Of a stretch of 64,000 bases of DNA, positions 34,900 to 43,038 are shown one piece after another. Within the stretch, counting starts at the first letter, position 1; each line of letters opens with the position of its first letter. Source of the DNA: JAHEJJ01 sp965212205 (GTDB lineage: Bacteria; Bacteroidota; Bacteroidia; Flavobacteriales; Flavobacteriaceae); NCBI GenBank assembly GCA_965212205.1, contig CBDBUX010000011.1, positions 496,001-560,000 of the forward strand, given 5' to 3'. The translations under genes and the position numbers were made by a program. The notes under the pieces were generated by a model. It was not told the origin of the DNA and made no database searches. It saw nothing but the letters and a program-made list of their open reading frames with translations.

Positions 34900-35082
34900 A
34901 TGAAAATAAAAGCTTGGATTTATTTTATACTGGTCCTAGCGGGGATCGCAGCCCTGATTGGAGGAGAAAAGTTATTGCGGAGGGAGTACGCCCAGAGTAT
35001 AGGAATTATTTTATTGATGTTTGGCCTGTATAAGATATCAAGATCATGGACGCGCCCGGATAATAAAGATGAAGATCGGTGA
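34900..35082 (+). CDS. Small membrane protein upstream of Smr remnant
   Basis: A 60-residue protein with two hydrophobic segments (about 4-22 and 31-46) joined by GEKLLRREYAQ, and a polar basic/acidic tail (RSWTRPDNKDEDR). Its stop codon overlaps the GTG start of the broken Smr gene that follows (GTGA), showing that the two were once a coupled pair. This supports the frame being a real gene. No family name is recognised. Confidence 0.65.
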   Translation: MKIKAWIYFILVLAGIAALIGGEKLLRREYAQSIGIILLMFGLYKISRSWTRPDNKDEDR

Positions 35083-35260
35083 ATCACAAATTTCGGATAG
35101 GTGATAAGGTTGAAACCTTGGACGATGTGGTCCGGGGAAAGGTGTCCTGAAGTCAAAATTGTATTCCTTGTTTAGAAAATACCCCGGCATGTTGTATCGC
35201 AAGGCTAATTTCAGGCAGTACGGTATGGGTGCGACCGAGCTATTGATCACCTATCAATAA
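35079..35260 (+). pseudogene. Internally deleted Smr-domain protein gene
   Basis: Two ends of a Smr/MutS2-like protein are joined in different frames. The 5' part (GTG at 35079) encodes NHKFRIGDKVETLDDVV, the usual N-terminus of Bacteroidota Smr proteins. From about 35132 another frame encodes GKGVLKSKLYSLFRKYPG, then ANFRQYGMGATELLI and the stop at 35258, the normal Smr C-terminus including the GxG loop of the catalytic motif. The middle of the protein, well over 100 residues in homologues, is missing, and the junction breaks the frame. The remnant cannot make a working Smr nuclease. The neighbours (60-residue protein, lipoprotein, cysteine desulfurase) match the usual setting of the intact gene. 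Confidence 0.82.
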
Positions 35261-35265
35261 TAAAC

Positions 35266-35775
35266 TTATTCCTCTACGGTGATAATGGTTCCAAATTGAT
35301 CGATACTAAGGTTTGTGATCCGTTCACCTTTGCTGTTCACCAGTGAGATGTCGAGTAATTCTATGGTATGTTCGTAGATCGTAGTGTCTGACTCACTTTG
35401 GATGGTCGTGACCAGCACTTCACCCCCTTCGGCTAATATTTCCTCGATTACCACAGGTGTTGCCGGTGGCACCTGATCGCAGAAATAGTTTTTACTGACA
35501 TCGTCCGAGAAGGTCCGGTAACTTACCTGCGACTGGCTGGGTACACTGCTGCTAATAGCGCCATCGGATGCTTCATTTTTTAAAATACCACTCTGCAGTT
35601 CCAGAATTAAAGCCTCATTCGGATTGAGTTTAAAAAAGAAGGTGCTGTTAAGATCGGTAATAGTCTCGCAGAATTCAATGTCTGCACTATTGAAATCGAT
35701 CGTTTCGATTTGTAGGTCTCCATCGTCACAAGAGAGAAGGATGAGAAAGAATAGCAGCAGGGAGCTTCGCAACAT
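35266..35775 (-). CDS. Conserved hypothetical lipoprotein
   Basis: A 169-residue lipoprotein (lipobox LILLSC, Cys16, then DDGD, an acidic stretch that would favour surface display in Bacteroidota). The mature part is mainly beta with two Cys residues (IEFCETI and YFCDQVP) that may pair. No named domain is recognised. It lies between the Smr remnant (convergent, 5-base gap) and the divergent cysteine desulfurase, a neighbourhood I recall as conserved in Flavobacteriaceae. The function is unknown. Confidence 0.75.
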   Translation of the reverse strand: MLRSSLLLFFLILLSCDDGDLQIETIDFNSADIEFCETITDLNSTFFFKLNPNEALILELQSGILKNEASDGAISSSVPSQSQVSYRTFSDDVSKNYFCDQVPPATPVVIEEILAEGGEVLVTTIQSESDTTIYEHTIELLDISLVNSKGERITNLSIDQFGTIITVEE

Positions 35776-35890
35776 GCCCCAAATTTAAACGAATTTCAAT
35801 TGAATTACCTAGTGGATTCCTTCTATTTTTAGAGGATTTTAGGATAAATTCGGTTAATTTTGAAAAATTCATTCAAACGACTTATCGTCA

Positions 35891-37039
35891 ATGCAACAAG
35901 TCTATCTCGACAATGCGGCTACCACCCGTGTTCGTCCCAGTGTTATTGAAAAAATGCAGGAGACTCTTGCCCTGCATTATGGCAATCCATCTTCCACCCA
36001 TGCTTTTGGAAGACCGGCTAAAACTGCCATTGAGAAGGCCAGGAAAATTATCGCCAAAACCCTTAACGCACATCCTTCTGAGATCATCTTTACCTCGGGA
36101 GGCACAGAGGCAGATAATATGATCCTTCGGGGGGCAGTCCGCGATATTGGGGTGAAGACCATCATCACTTCCAAGGTGGAGCATCATGCGGTGCTTCATA
36201 CGGTAGAAGAATTAGCCAAGGATTACCCCGTCAAAATAGAATATGTTGATCTGGACGAAAGAGGAAGTCCGGATTTTGGCCATTTGGAACAACTCCTCCA
36301 ATCACATGATTCCAGTACGCTCATTAGTCTGATGCACATCAATAATGAAATTGGAAACATGATAGATATCGAAGCTTTGTGCAGGCTGGCTAAAGAATAT
36401 GGGGCATTGATACATTCCGATACGGTGCAATCTATCGGTCATTATACTTGGGATGTGCAGCACACCCCCATCGATTTCATGACGGCTGCGGCTCATAAAT
36501 TTCATGGGCCGAAAGGAATAGGATTTGCCTATATCCGCAAGAATTCAGGATTAAATCCGTTGATTTTTGGTGGTGCACAAGAGCGGGGCTTACGTGCAGG
36601 AACAGAACCTCTTCACAATATAGTTGGTCTGGAAGAGGCCTTTATTATGGCGTATCAGGAATTGGAAGAGGAGCAAAACTATATCGAGGGCCTTAAGAAC
36701 CATTTTATAGAGAAGCTCCATAAAGAAATTCCTGATGCTAAATTCAACGGTACCTCCTCAGATCTGAAAAAGAGTACCTATACTATAGTCAATGTATGTC
36801 TGCCATTTAGTGAGGAAAAGGCGTTGATGCTGCTTTTTCACCTTGATCTGAAAGGGATTGCCTGTTCCAAAGGCAGTGCATGCCAATCGGGCAGCGACCA
36901 GGGGTCGCATGTACTCAGAGAGATCTTACCCGCAGAAGAATTGAAAAAACCATCGTTACGCTTTTCCTTTTCAGTTTATAATACGATTGAAGAGATCGAT
37001 TATGTGATTGGGGTTTTAAAGGAATTCGCTTCGAACTAA
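35891..37039 (+). CDS. Cysteine desulfurase (NifS/IscS family)
   Basis: A PLP enzyme that removes sulfur from cysteine for Fe-S clusters or tRNA thiolation. 382 residues: YLDNAATTRV at the start, GGTEADN near 70-76, PLP Lys203 in AAHKFHGPKG, and the sulfur-accepting Cys331 in SKGSACQSGS. The short active-site loop with that Cys fits class I (IscS/NifS) rather than SufS. No iscU or other cluster gene is adjacent. The 3' end overlaps the convergent hypothetical gene by 4 bases. Confidence 0.95.
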   Translation: MQQVYLDNAATTRVRPSVIEKMQETLALHYGNPSSTHAFGRPAKTAIEKARKIIAKTLNAHPSEIIFTSGGTEADNMILRGAVRDIGVKTIITSKVEHHAVLHTVEELAKDYPVKIEYVDLDERGSPDFGHLEQLLQSHDSSTLISLMHINNEIGNMIDIEALCRLAKEYGALIHSDTVQSIGHYTWDVQHTPIDFMTAAAHKFHGPKGIGFAYIRKNSGLNPLIFGGAQERGLRAGTEPLHNIVGLEEAFIMAYQELEEEQNYIEGLKNHFIEKLHKEIPDAKFNGTSSDLKKSTYTIVNVCLPFSEEKALMLLFHLDLKGIACSKGSACQSGSDQGSHVLREILPAEELKKPSLRFSFSVYNTIEEIDYVIGVLKEFASN

Positions 37040-37698
37040 GAAGCCTTTCTTTTTTTGGTGTTCTGCCTTTCTTTGTCGTAGGGAAATTTCCGGGTCATTT
37101 TTTTCATCATTTTGTCGATGAGGTCATTGGTATTCTTTCCGGATTTTTTTGTGATCTCATTTTCATATTTCCATAAGAGTTTACCGGTACGACCATCACT
37201 GATCTTTATACCGATTCGTCCATAGTTCGAATCCCCCAGAAAATAATCGAGAATACTAAACTCCGCTGGGATCCCTTTCGATAATTGGATATTGAGATCC
37301 AGATTGCCACTGATGATTCCATCAACTTTCAGGATTTTGCTCAATTCCTTGATGGTGTAGGTGTCAATATTTGCATAGGTAATTTTATGCTGGGCGAGGA
37401 TGGCGTTGGTATTTTTAGTGTTTTGGAAATCAACCAAAAATTTTTTCTTCTTTTTTCCACGACCAAAATATGTTTCCAGGGCATCCTGTACGGCATAACC
37501 CTCGGCTTCCTCCAGTCTTCGAGATTCTTCTTTGGAGCTGGGATTATCCAGTTCGAGGGAAGTGAAAAATGGGATTATGGCGAGTTCCTTATGATCACTG
37601 CTCAGCTCGTCGAACCGATTGCTTTCATATAAGCCTTTTTGGCTATAGAGAGGGCCAGTCATTATCAAGATCAAACAAAAGAAAAATAATCGCTTCAT
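37036..37698 (-). CDS. Secreted conserved hypothetical protein
   Basis: A 220-residue protein with a signal peptide (about 1-19, LILIMTGPLYSQ). The middle region (AIIPFFTSLEL, then KILKVDGIISGNLDLNIQL and RIGIKISDGRTGKLLWKYE) resembles the CsgG/FlgO-like fold of periplasmic lipoproteins, where a 'D-G-x-x-x-G' strand is followed by 'D-x-x-T-G-x-x-L-W'. The C-terminal 45 residues are very Lys-rich. It lies 8 bases downstream of the TonB receptor gene, so it is part of that operon. The function is unknown. Confidence 0.75.
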   Translation of the reverse strand: MKRLFFFCLILIMTGPLYSQKGLYESNRFDELSSDHKELAIIPFFTSLELDNPSSKEESRRLEEAEGYAVQDALETYFGRGKKKKKFLVDFQNTKNTNAILAQHKITYANIDTYTIKELSKILKVDGIISGNLDLNIQLSKGIPAEFSILDYFLGDSNYGRIGIKISDGRTGKLLWKYENEITKKSGKNTNDLIDKMMKKMTRKFPYDKERQNTKKRKAS

Positions 37699-37706
37699 AT
37701 ACTCGA

Positions 37707-40205
37707 CTAAAAACGCATGCTAAATTTCAGGTTCAACACCCGCGATGTCATAAAATTAGGGACAGCGAATTGTTGCTTGCTGTCTACATCTCTTACCCAG
37801 GTATTTGTAATGGCGTTTTGGTTGTTGAAGAGATTGAAAATTTCGAAACCTAAGACCAATTCTTTAAAACTATACAGCCAATGGTTTTCCGGGTACCGGT
37901 TTTCAGCATCCACAAAAATATATGAAATTCCTAAATCTGCCCGTCTATAATCTCTTAATCTATTCTGAAATTCATAGGGATCTGCATAGCTGGGAGAACC
38001 GCCGGGCAAACCTGTATTGTATACAAGATTCAAATACATCCGTAATCGGGGGATGGTAGGAATATAGTCCTGGAAGAGAATGGCAACGTGTAGTCTTTGA
38101 TCTGTGGGCCTTGAAATATAGCCTCTGTTATCTATATTTTCCTCGGTCTTGAGATAACCCAGACTAACCCACGATTCGGTCCCGGGTACGAATGCGCCGT
38201 TCATTCTCACATCTGCCCCATAGGCATAAGCGATAGCATTGTTGTTTGCAGCGTAGCGTATTCGCACATCTTCGAGTGTATAGGGATTTACCCTGTTAAG
38301 ATCTTTAAAATACGCTTCACTGGTAAGTTTAAAGGCCCTGTTCCATAGTGTAAAGCTGTATTCATGTCCAAGCACCACCTGGTAGGAACGCTGCGCTTTT
38401 ACCGTCGGTTGTACATCTCCGGCCTGATCTCTTAATTCCCGATAAAATGGAGGTTGTTGATATACACCTCCAGATAATCTAAAGAGCATATCATCTTTCC
38501 AATTGGGTTTTATGGCGAATTGAGCTCTGGGACTAAAAATAATATGGGAGGTGGTGCTTATCTGGGGCCCGCCTACCCACCAGTGCTGTGCCCTGATACC
38601 CACATTGTAATAAAAGTCGTTCTCGCCCCACTTCTGTAGGTTGCTATATTGTAAAAAAGCCGAAACACGATTGGTATTTACCTCGTTCTGAGCCGATATT
38701 GCCTCAAAGGGTACCAGGGGGGCTATAAAGGGCTCCAGGGGTTGGTTGTTTATAAATTCCGGACGTGGAGGACGGATAGAAAATCCTGTGGAATCGATAA
38801 ATTCTGCTTCCCGAATGCGATCCCGGAAATCCTCATTAGTATATTTTACACCCCATTCCAGGGCCCGTCCATCTGATGCGAGTCTACCACGATGCCCCAG
38901 GCTAAAGATCAAAGCATCCAGATCGTTCCGAGAACGATTGAATTGTGTTCCGACGCCCCTGGTCGAAGTTAATTCACCAAGGGTTTCACTCTCCAAATCT
39001 GTGTTCACCGGGCCGAGTTCGTACTGGGCGATCACATCCGAATACTCTTCCTCTATTGTATGGTAAAGCGAGGAGGTGAAATTTAATGTCAGTCGGTCAT
39101 TTATGAAATAGTCTGCCTTTAACGCCCCAAACTCGGTGGTATATGTATTCCTTTCCTGTCCTTCATAGAATACGAGTAAGGCCTGTGGGTTATCGATGGT
39201 CCCAAAATTGGTTTGTCGAGTTATCGGTTCGTTCCGATAGACGTTTCGAGAAAGATTTCCCAAAAAATTCAAATGGAACCGGTTCGATAGTCTCCAGGTA
39301 AGATAGGTTTGCAGGTCGGTAAAGCGAGGGTTGTAATTGGCCCTGGTCTGCTGGCTTTCCAGCAAGAGCGAGTTGTCCCGGTAGCGTATTCCACTTACCG
39401 ATGAAAAACTACGGTCTTTAGAAATAGTTTCCACTGTTCCGCTGATCCCCAGCAAACTGCCTTCAATAGAAACCCCGAAACGGGAAGGATTCTTATAGGT
39501 GATATCGAGTACCGATGATAGTTTATCCCCATAGCGGGATTGAAAGCCTCCTGCTGAGAATTCCAGACTTTGCACCATGGAACTATTGACAAAACTAAGT
39601 CCTTCCTGCTGCCCTGAACGAATTAGAAAAGGTCTGTATACCTCGATCCCGTTTATATAAACAAGGTTCTCATCATAATTCCCGCCGCGTACAGCGTATT
39701 GGGTACTCAATTCGTTGTTCGAAGATACTCCAGGCAGTAGTTTAAGCACATTCTCTACCCCGGGATTAGCCCCGGGTATGTCCAGGGCCGTTTTAGGTGG
39801 AAATGTGGTTATACCTTCTATACTGCGTTCTCCGGTAGGGGTAACTATTACTCCGTCGACCTGTACCACATCGGTTTTCATCACCGGACTAAAGGAAAAA
39901 GTTTCGTTGGTGGTAAGAATGATATTTTCAAGGACAATACTTTTGTGGCCCACATGGGTGAAATGTACACTTATGGTTTTGTCTGAACCTACCTCAATGA
40001 GGTAGAAACCCGTTTCATCAGAAAAACTACCATAGGGCCCACTGGTGATATGAACGTCGGGAAGCGGCTTTTGCTCCTCATCCAGAATAATGCCGGTAAT
40101 GGTTGCTGTTTGTCCTTGAATAATCAATACAGGACAGATAAAAAACAGTAAATATAAAAGGACAGGACGCTTCAAAAGGTCAGTTTCTGTAAAAGCTACT
40201 CTCAA
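37707..40205 (-). CDS. TonB-dependent receptor with carboxypeptidase-regulatory-like domain
   Basis: An 832-residue outer-membrane protein. A signal helix at about 12-31 is followed by a carboxypeptidase-regulatory-like beta domain at about 32-115 (ATITGIILDEEQKPLPDV), a plug domain at about 125-230 (PGANPGVENVLKLLPGV, YAVRGGNYDENLVYINGI) and a long beta-barrel ending in Phe (VLNLKFSMRF), as barrel proteins should. No SusD partner is adjacent, so it is not a standard polysaccharide locus. The ligand is unknown. The start overlaps the end of the upstream M23 gene by 26 bases. Confidence 0.93.
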   Translation of the reverse strand: MRVAFTETDLLKRPVLLYLLFFICPVLIIQGQTATITGIILDEEQKPLPDVHITSGPYGSFSDETGFYLIEVGSDKTISVHFTHVGHKSIVLENIILTTNETFSFSPVMKTDVVQVDGVIVTPTGERSIEGITTFPPKTALDIPGANPGVENVLKLLPGVSSNNELSTQYAVRGGNYDENLVYINGIEVYRPFLIRSGQQEGLSFVNSSMVQSLEFSAGGFQSRYGDKLSSVLDITYKNPSRFGVSIEGSLLGISGTVETISKDRSFSSVSGIRYRDNSLLLESQQTRANYNPRFTDLQTYLTWRLSNRFHLNFLGNLSRNVYRNEPITRQTNFGTIDNPQALLVFYEGQERNTYTTEFGALKADYFINDRLTLNFTSSLYHTIEEEYSDVIAQYELGPVNTDLESETLGELTSTRGVGTQFNRSRNDLDALIFSLGHRGRLASDGRALEWGVKYTNEDFRDRIREAEFIDSTGFSIRPPRPEFINNQPLEPFIAPLVPFEAISAQNEVNTNRVSAFLQYSNLQKWGENDFYYNVGIRAQHWWVGGPQISTTSHIIFSPRAQFAIKPNWKDDMLFRLSGGVYQQPPFYRELRDQAGDVQPTVKAQRSYQVVLGHEYSFTLWNRAFKLTSEAYFKDLNRVNPYTLEDVRIRYAANNNAIAYAYGADVRMNGAFVPGTESWVSLGYLKTEENIDNRGYISRPTDQRLHVAILFQDYIPTIPRLRMYLNLVYNTGLPGGSPSYADPYEFQNRLRDYRRADLGISYIFVDAENRYPENHWLYSFKELVLGFEIFNLFNNQNAITNTWVRDVDSKQQFAVPNFMTSRVLNLKFSMRF

Positions 40206-41871
40206 AAGTAGTGGTATTCCCTACATTATCGGTAACGGTAACTTTCAACTCGCATTGTTTACGGTCCAGGATTTTATCATCAAAATTATAAGTGAGAGTA
40301 CTGGTTTTAGGCTCGTATTCCATAAGGATCCATTCTCCGTTTAAGGTAGCATTATAAGAGTTTACACCGCTTAAATCATCAGAAATATGAAGGCTTAAAT
40401 ATCGGTAGTTGGTAAGCCATTGTTTATTCTTGAAATTTTTTGCACGGATTTTCGGGGCCGTTGTATCGCGGGCAAGGGTAAATGTGCCGAGCGATCGCGT
40501 CCTGGTTGTAAAATTTGAATCGCGCTTGTAGGTAGACATGTAATTTGGCTTCAATTTCCTATCGAGTCTTGCGATAAACATCTGTGAGCGTTCGTCTCTG
40601 GTAAAGCGGCTCACATCGAAGCTAACTGTAAACTTCCGGTGAGCCGGGACACTATTGTTGTGTATTTTTAAAGTATCAGAATGATGGTTTAAATCGATAT
40701 AAAAATCCTCATAGAAGGTATTTGCTGGAAAATATACCGTGGCATTGCCCAGTTTGTAATTGTTAGGACGTTGAGCAAGGAGGAGTTTATCTGTGGTCTT
40801 ATCAACCGGTTCATTTCTGATCTCCTGCCTTTGGCCTTCTACAGGGATGTTCAGTATTACATTATTTCCATGAAGGTCGGCGATTTCGATACGCACTTTA
40901 TAACTTAACCCTTCGCTTACACTTATCTTACCGTCGTTGTAAAGCTGCTTATAGATTCCCAGTTTATTGCCATTTACTTTAAAACATCGTTGAATACGCT
41001 TACGGGAATTGCTAAAATGCTCATAATCGATCAGTGTATTGATATAACGGGTTTCTTTAAATGAGAACGACTCAAAATCGAATTCGGAAAAGACTTTCCC
41101 GTTAACGAGCTGTTTTATCGAAAACACGCCGTTTTTATTGGCAGCCAGGTCTTGTCTGTCGTAAGATACTACCCCAAATCCTATGCTGCCCAAAGCACTT
41201 ACCTTATCTGCCAGGTAAGTACCGTCGGGCTGTCGTGAGAAATTAAGCTGGACTTTCTCCCGACTTTCATTTACCTGTGCCTGTGCCGATAATGGATAAA
41301 CAAATAGTTCCTGAAGAATAGGACTGGTGGCATCGCGTACTTCGAAACCATACAATAAGGGATTAACCGGCTTTTCGGATATGCTGTTTCTGATCTCAAA
41401 ATGCAAATGAGGCCCCGATGAACCCCCGGTGTTGCCCGAAAAAGCGATCACATCTTCTTTTTTAACGCTCAATTCACCAAAATCGGGAAATATTTCTACT
41501 TCAAATGAACGTCTTTCGTATTGTAGTCGTTTGATATAGGCCTCGATTTGTGGTGAGAATTTCTGAAGATGTGCATATACCGAAGTATGACCGTCTGGAT
41601 GCGCCAAATACAGGGCTTTACCATAACCCCAAAGCGAAACCTTAATCCTGGTCACCGTGCCATCCGCGATGGCATACACTGGTAAACCTTGTCGTTGTTG
41701 AGTCTTAATGTCGATTCCTGAATGAAAATGATTGGATCGCAATTCACCGAAGGTACCGGCAAGGATAAGGGGTATATCCAGAGGTGGTCTGAAAGTATCC
41801 GATGGGTATTCTGCCTGGCTCCACAAGGAAATATTAAAAAGCAGAAGCAGACCAATTGAGTATATTCTCAT
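40180..41871 (-). CDS. Secreted M23 family metallopeptidase
   Basis: A 563-residue protein with a signal peptide (about 1-19). The M23 domain lies near the N-terminus at about 40-165 with a full zinc set: His50 and Asp54 (HSGID), His100 (VYAHL), His154 and His156 (PHLHFEI). The remaining 400 residues are beta-rich and look like Ig-type domains (DLSGVNSYNATLNGEW, VTVTDNVGNTTTF). Such proteins cut peptidoglycan cross-links. It is translated just ahead of the TonB receptor with a 26-base overlap. Confidence 0.93.
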   Translation of the reverse strand: MRIYSIGLLLLFNISLWSQAEYPSDTFRPPLDIPLILAGTFGELRSNHFHSGIDIKTQQRQGLPVYAIADGTVTRIKVSLWGYGKALYLAHPDGHTSVYAHLQKFSPQIEAYIKRLQYERRSFEVEIFPDFGELSVKKEDVIAFSGNTGGSSGPHLHFEIRNSISEKPVNPLLYGFEVRDATSPILQELFVYPLSAQAQVNESREKVQLNFSRQPDGTYLADKVSALGSIGFGVVSYDRQDLAANKNGVFSIKQLVNGKVFSEFDFESFSFKETRYINTLIDYEHFSNSRKRIQRCFKVNGNKLGIYKQLYNDGKISVSEGLSYKVRIEIADLHGNNVILNIPVEGQRQEIRNEPVDKTTDKLLLAQRPNNYKLGNATVYFPANTFYEDFYIDLNHHSDTLKIHNNSVPAHRKFTVSFDVSRFTRDERSQMFIARLDRKLKPNYMSTYKRDSNFTTRTRSLGTFTLARDTTAPKIRAKNFKNKQWLTNYRYLSLHISDDLSGVNSYNATLNGEWILMEYEPKTSTLTYNFDDKILDRKQCELKVTVTDNVGNTTTFESSFYRN

Positions 41872-42051
41872 AGCATTTTGGTTGGTACGAAATTAAATAA
41901 TAGTAATGAAACGATAAAACAGTACAATATGTGGCTCTAATTTTTATTCTGAACAGAAATACCCAAAAGACATTTTTACAAGAAATATTTGCGTACAGTT
42001 AAAAGGGGGGATTCGTTTAAAGTAATACTTCAATAATAATCCAGAAAACTG

Positions 42052-42082
42052 TTGCGAAGTCGTATGATCTGTGTTAACTTTG
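42052..42082 (+). promoter_or_regulatory. Flavobacterial-type promoter of the ZapB-like/zapA unit
   Basis: TTG (42052-42054), 20-base spacer, TAACTTTG (42075-42082), a full match to the flavobacterial consensus. It lies 25 bases before the ATG at 42107 and rules out the earlier GTG at 42071 as start, because that codon is inside the promoter. Confidence 0.75.
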
Positions 42083-42106
42083 TCTATAACGCATGATTAT
42101 TTGCAA

Positions 42107-42397
42107 ATGAGTGAATTGGGAGAGATTGTCGATTCCTTGGAAAACAAAGTAAGCAAGTTATTGCATAAACTGGAGTTGCTGAGCCTGGCTAATCAACGCC
42201 TGGAAGAAGAACTCCAATCCGTTAAGGACGATCGTGATCTCACCAAAAACTCGGTTCTTTTATGGGAGGAGAAATACGAATCCCTAAAACTGGCAAATAG
42301 TATGCTGGGCAGTGATAACAATAAAACCGAAGCGAAGCTTAAAATAAACACTTTGATCAGGGAATTGGACCATTGTATAGCCCAACTCGCTGAATAG
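42107..42397 (+). CDS. Coiled-coil protein upstream of zapA (ZapB-like)
   Basis: A 96-residue all-helical protein with heptad-like spacing of Leu through residues 5-60 (VDSLENKVSKLLHKLELL, ANQRLEEELQ), predicting a coiled coil. The start is set by the promoter directly before it. It lies 14 bases before zapA in the same direction, the place where Bacteroidota carry a small coiled-coil partner gene. A role as a ZapB-type linker in the Z-ring is inference; sequence similarity to E. coli ZapB is only in general form. Confidence 0.8.
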   Translation: MSELGEIVDSLENKVSKLLHKLELLSLANQRLEEELQSVKDDRDLTKNSVLLWEEKYESLKLANSMLGSDNNKTEAKLKINTLIRELDHCIAQLAE

Positions 42398-42411
42398 TTC
42401 AGATATCGTAT

Positions 42412-42708
42412 ATGGCGGAAAGGCTTAAAATAAAGCTTTCTATTGCAGACCGGGTGTATCCACTAACCATAGACCCGAGTCAGGAAGAAGGATTGCGCAA
42501 GGCCGCAAAGAATATAGAGCAGCTCGCTAAAAAATTTGAACAGAATTATGCCGTTCGCGACAAACAAGATGTGCTGGCCATGTGTGCCCTGCAGTTTGCC
42601 TCGAAATTCGAACAGAAAGGCATTGATAAGGTTGAAGATAATATTGAATTGACCGAACGGTTGAGATCTCTTGATCAATTGATCAATTCGAAGCTGAGTA
42701 TAAAATAA
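42412..42708 (+). CDS. zapA: Cell division protein ZapA
   Basis: A 98-residue protein that bundles FtsZ filaments at mid-cell. The N-terminal domain has the ZapA opening (KLKLSIADRVYPLTID type, here IKLSIADRVYPLTIDPSQE), followed by LRKAAKNIEQLAKKF and the helix with DVLAMCALQFASKFE, and a C-terminal coiled coil. The position between a coiled-coil partner, a 6S RNA and rny is a recognised Bacteroidota arrangement. Confidence 0.95.
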   Translation: MAERLKIKLSIADRVYPLTIDPSQEEGLRKAAKNIEQLAKKFEQNYAVRDKQDVLAMCALQFASKFEQKGIDKVEDNIELTERLRSLDQLINSKLSIK

Positions 42709-42732
42709 GTTCTTTTACATAGTATTAAATTA

Positions 42733-42901
42733 CTGCCCACATTGATAATTATTTTTTGGCGAACTCAACACTAATTCTTTAAAAAGGGTGAGTTTAGATT
42801 GTAAAAGCATGCCCTCTAGTCAGGGATCCTTGAGCAGTCTGTTAGCCCTAAACCTGTTTATCGGAGTTTGTACAAAACTTCCATCAATGTGGGTTTTTTT
42901 A
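42733..42901 (+). ncRNA. ssrS: 6S RNA, flavobacterial type
   Basis: A 330-base gap between zapA and rny is filled by a structured element. The closing stem is a perfect 11-bp pair, CCCACATTGAT (42736-42746) with ATCAATGTGGG (42883-42893), directly followed by eight T residues that would terminate transcription. The inside contains the long, mostly unpaired bulge and partial stems expected of a promoter mimic (GAACTCAACACTAATTC; GCCCTCTAGTCAGGG-type inner hairpin). Known 6S RNAs of Flavobacteria lie at this same place, after zapA. It binds sigma-A-type RNA polymerase in stationary phase. Confidence 0.85.
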
Positions 42902-43038
42902 TACCCCATTGATAGTGGTGGTTTGCCTTGGTAAGTTAACAGCTGTTTGTTGGTTCAGGACTATATAAAAGTCTCTTGCCGGTGCAGACGGCCGAAAAGT
43001 CTGGAGCAAAAACAGGCTTTAACCTAACATTTAAAACT

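Noticed and set aside
42071..42106. Earlier GTG start for the ZapB-like protein
   Set aside because: The codon is inside the TTG-N20-TAACTTTG promoter, so it would lie upstream of the transcript start.
42976..43038. N-terminal extension of RNase Y
   Set aside because: The 21 extra residues are polar and precede the normal membrane-anchor start; no family member is expected to have them.
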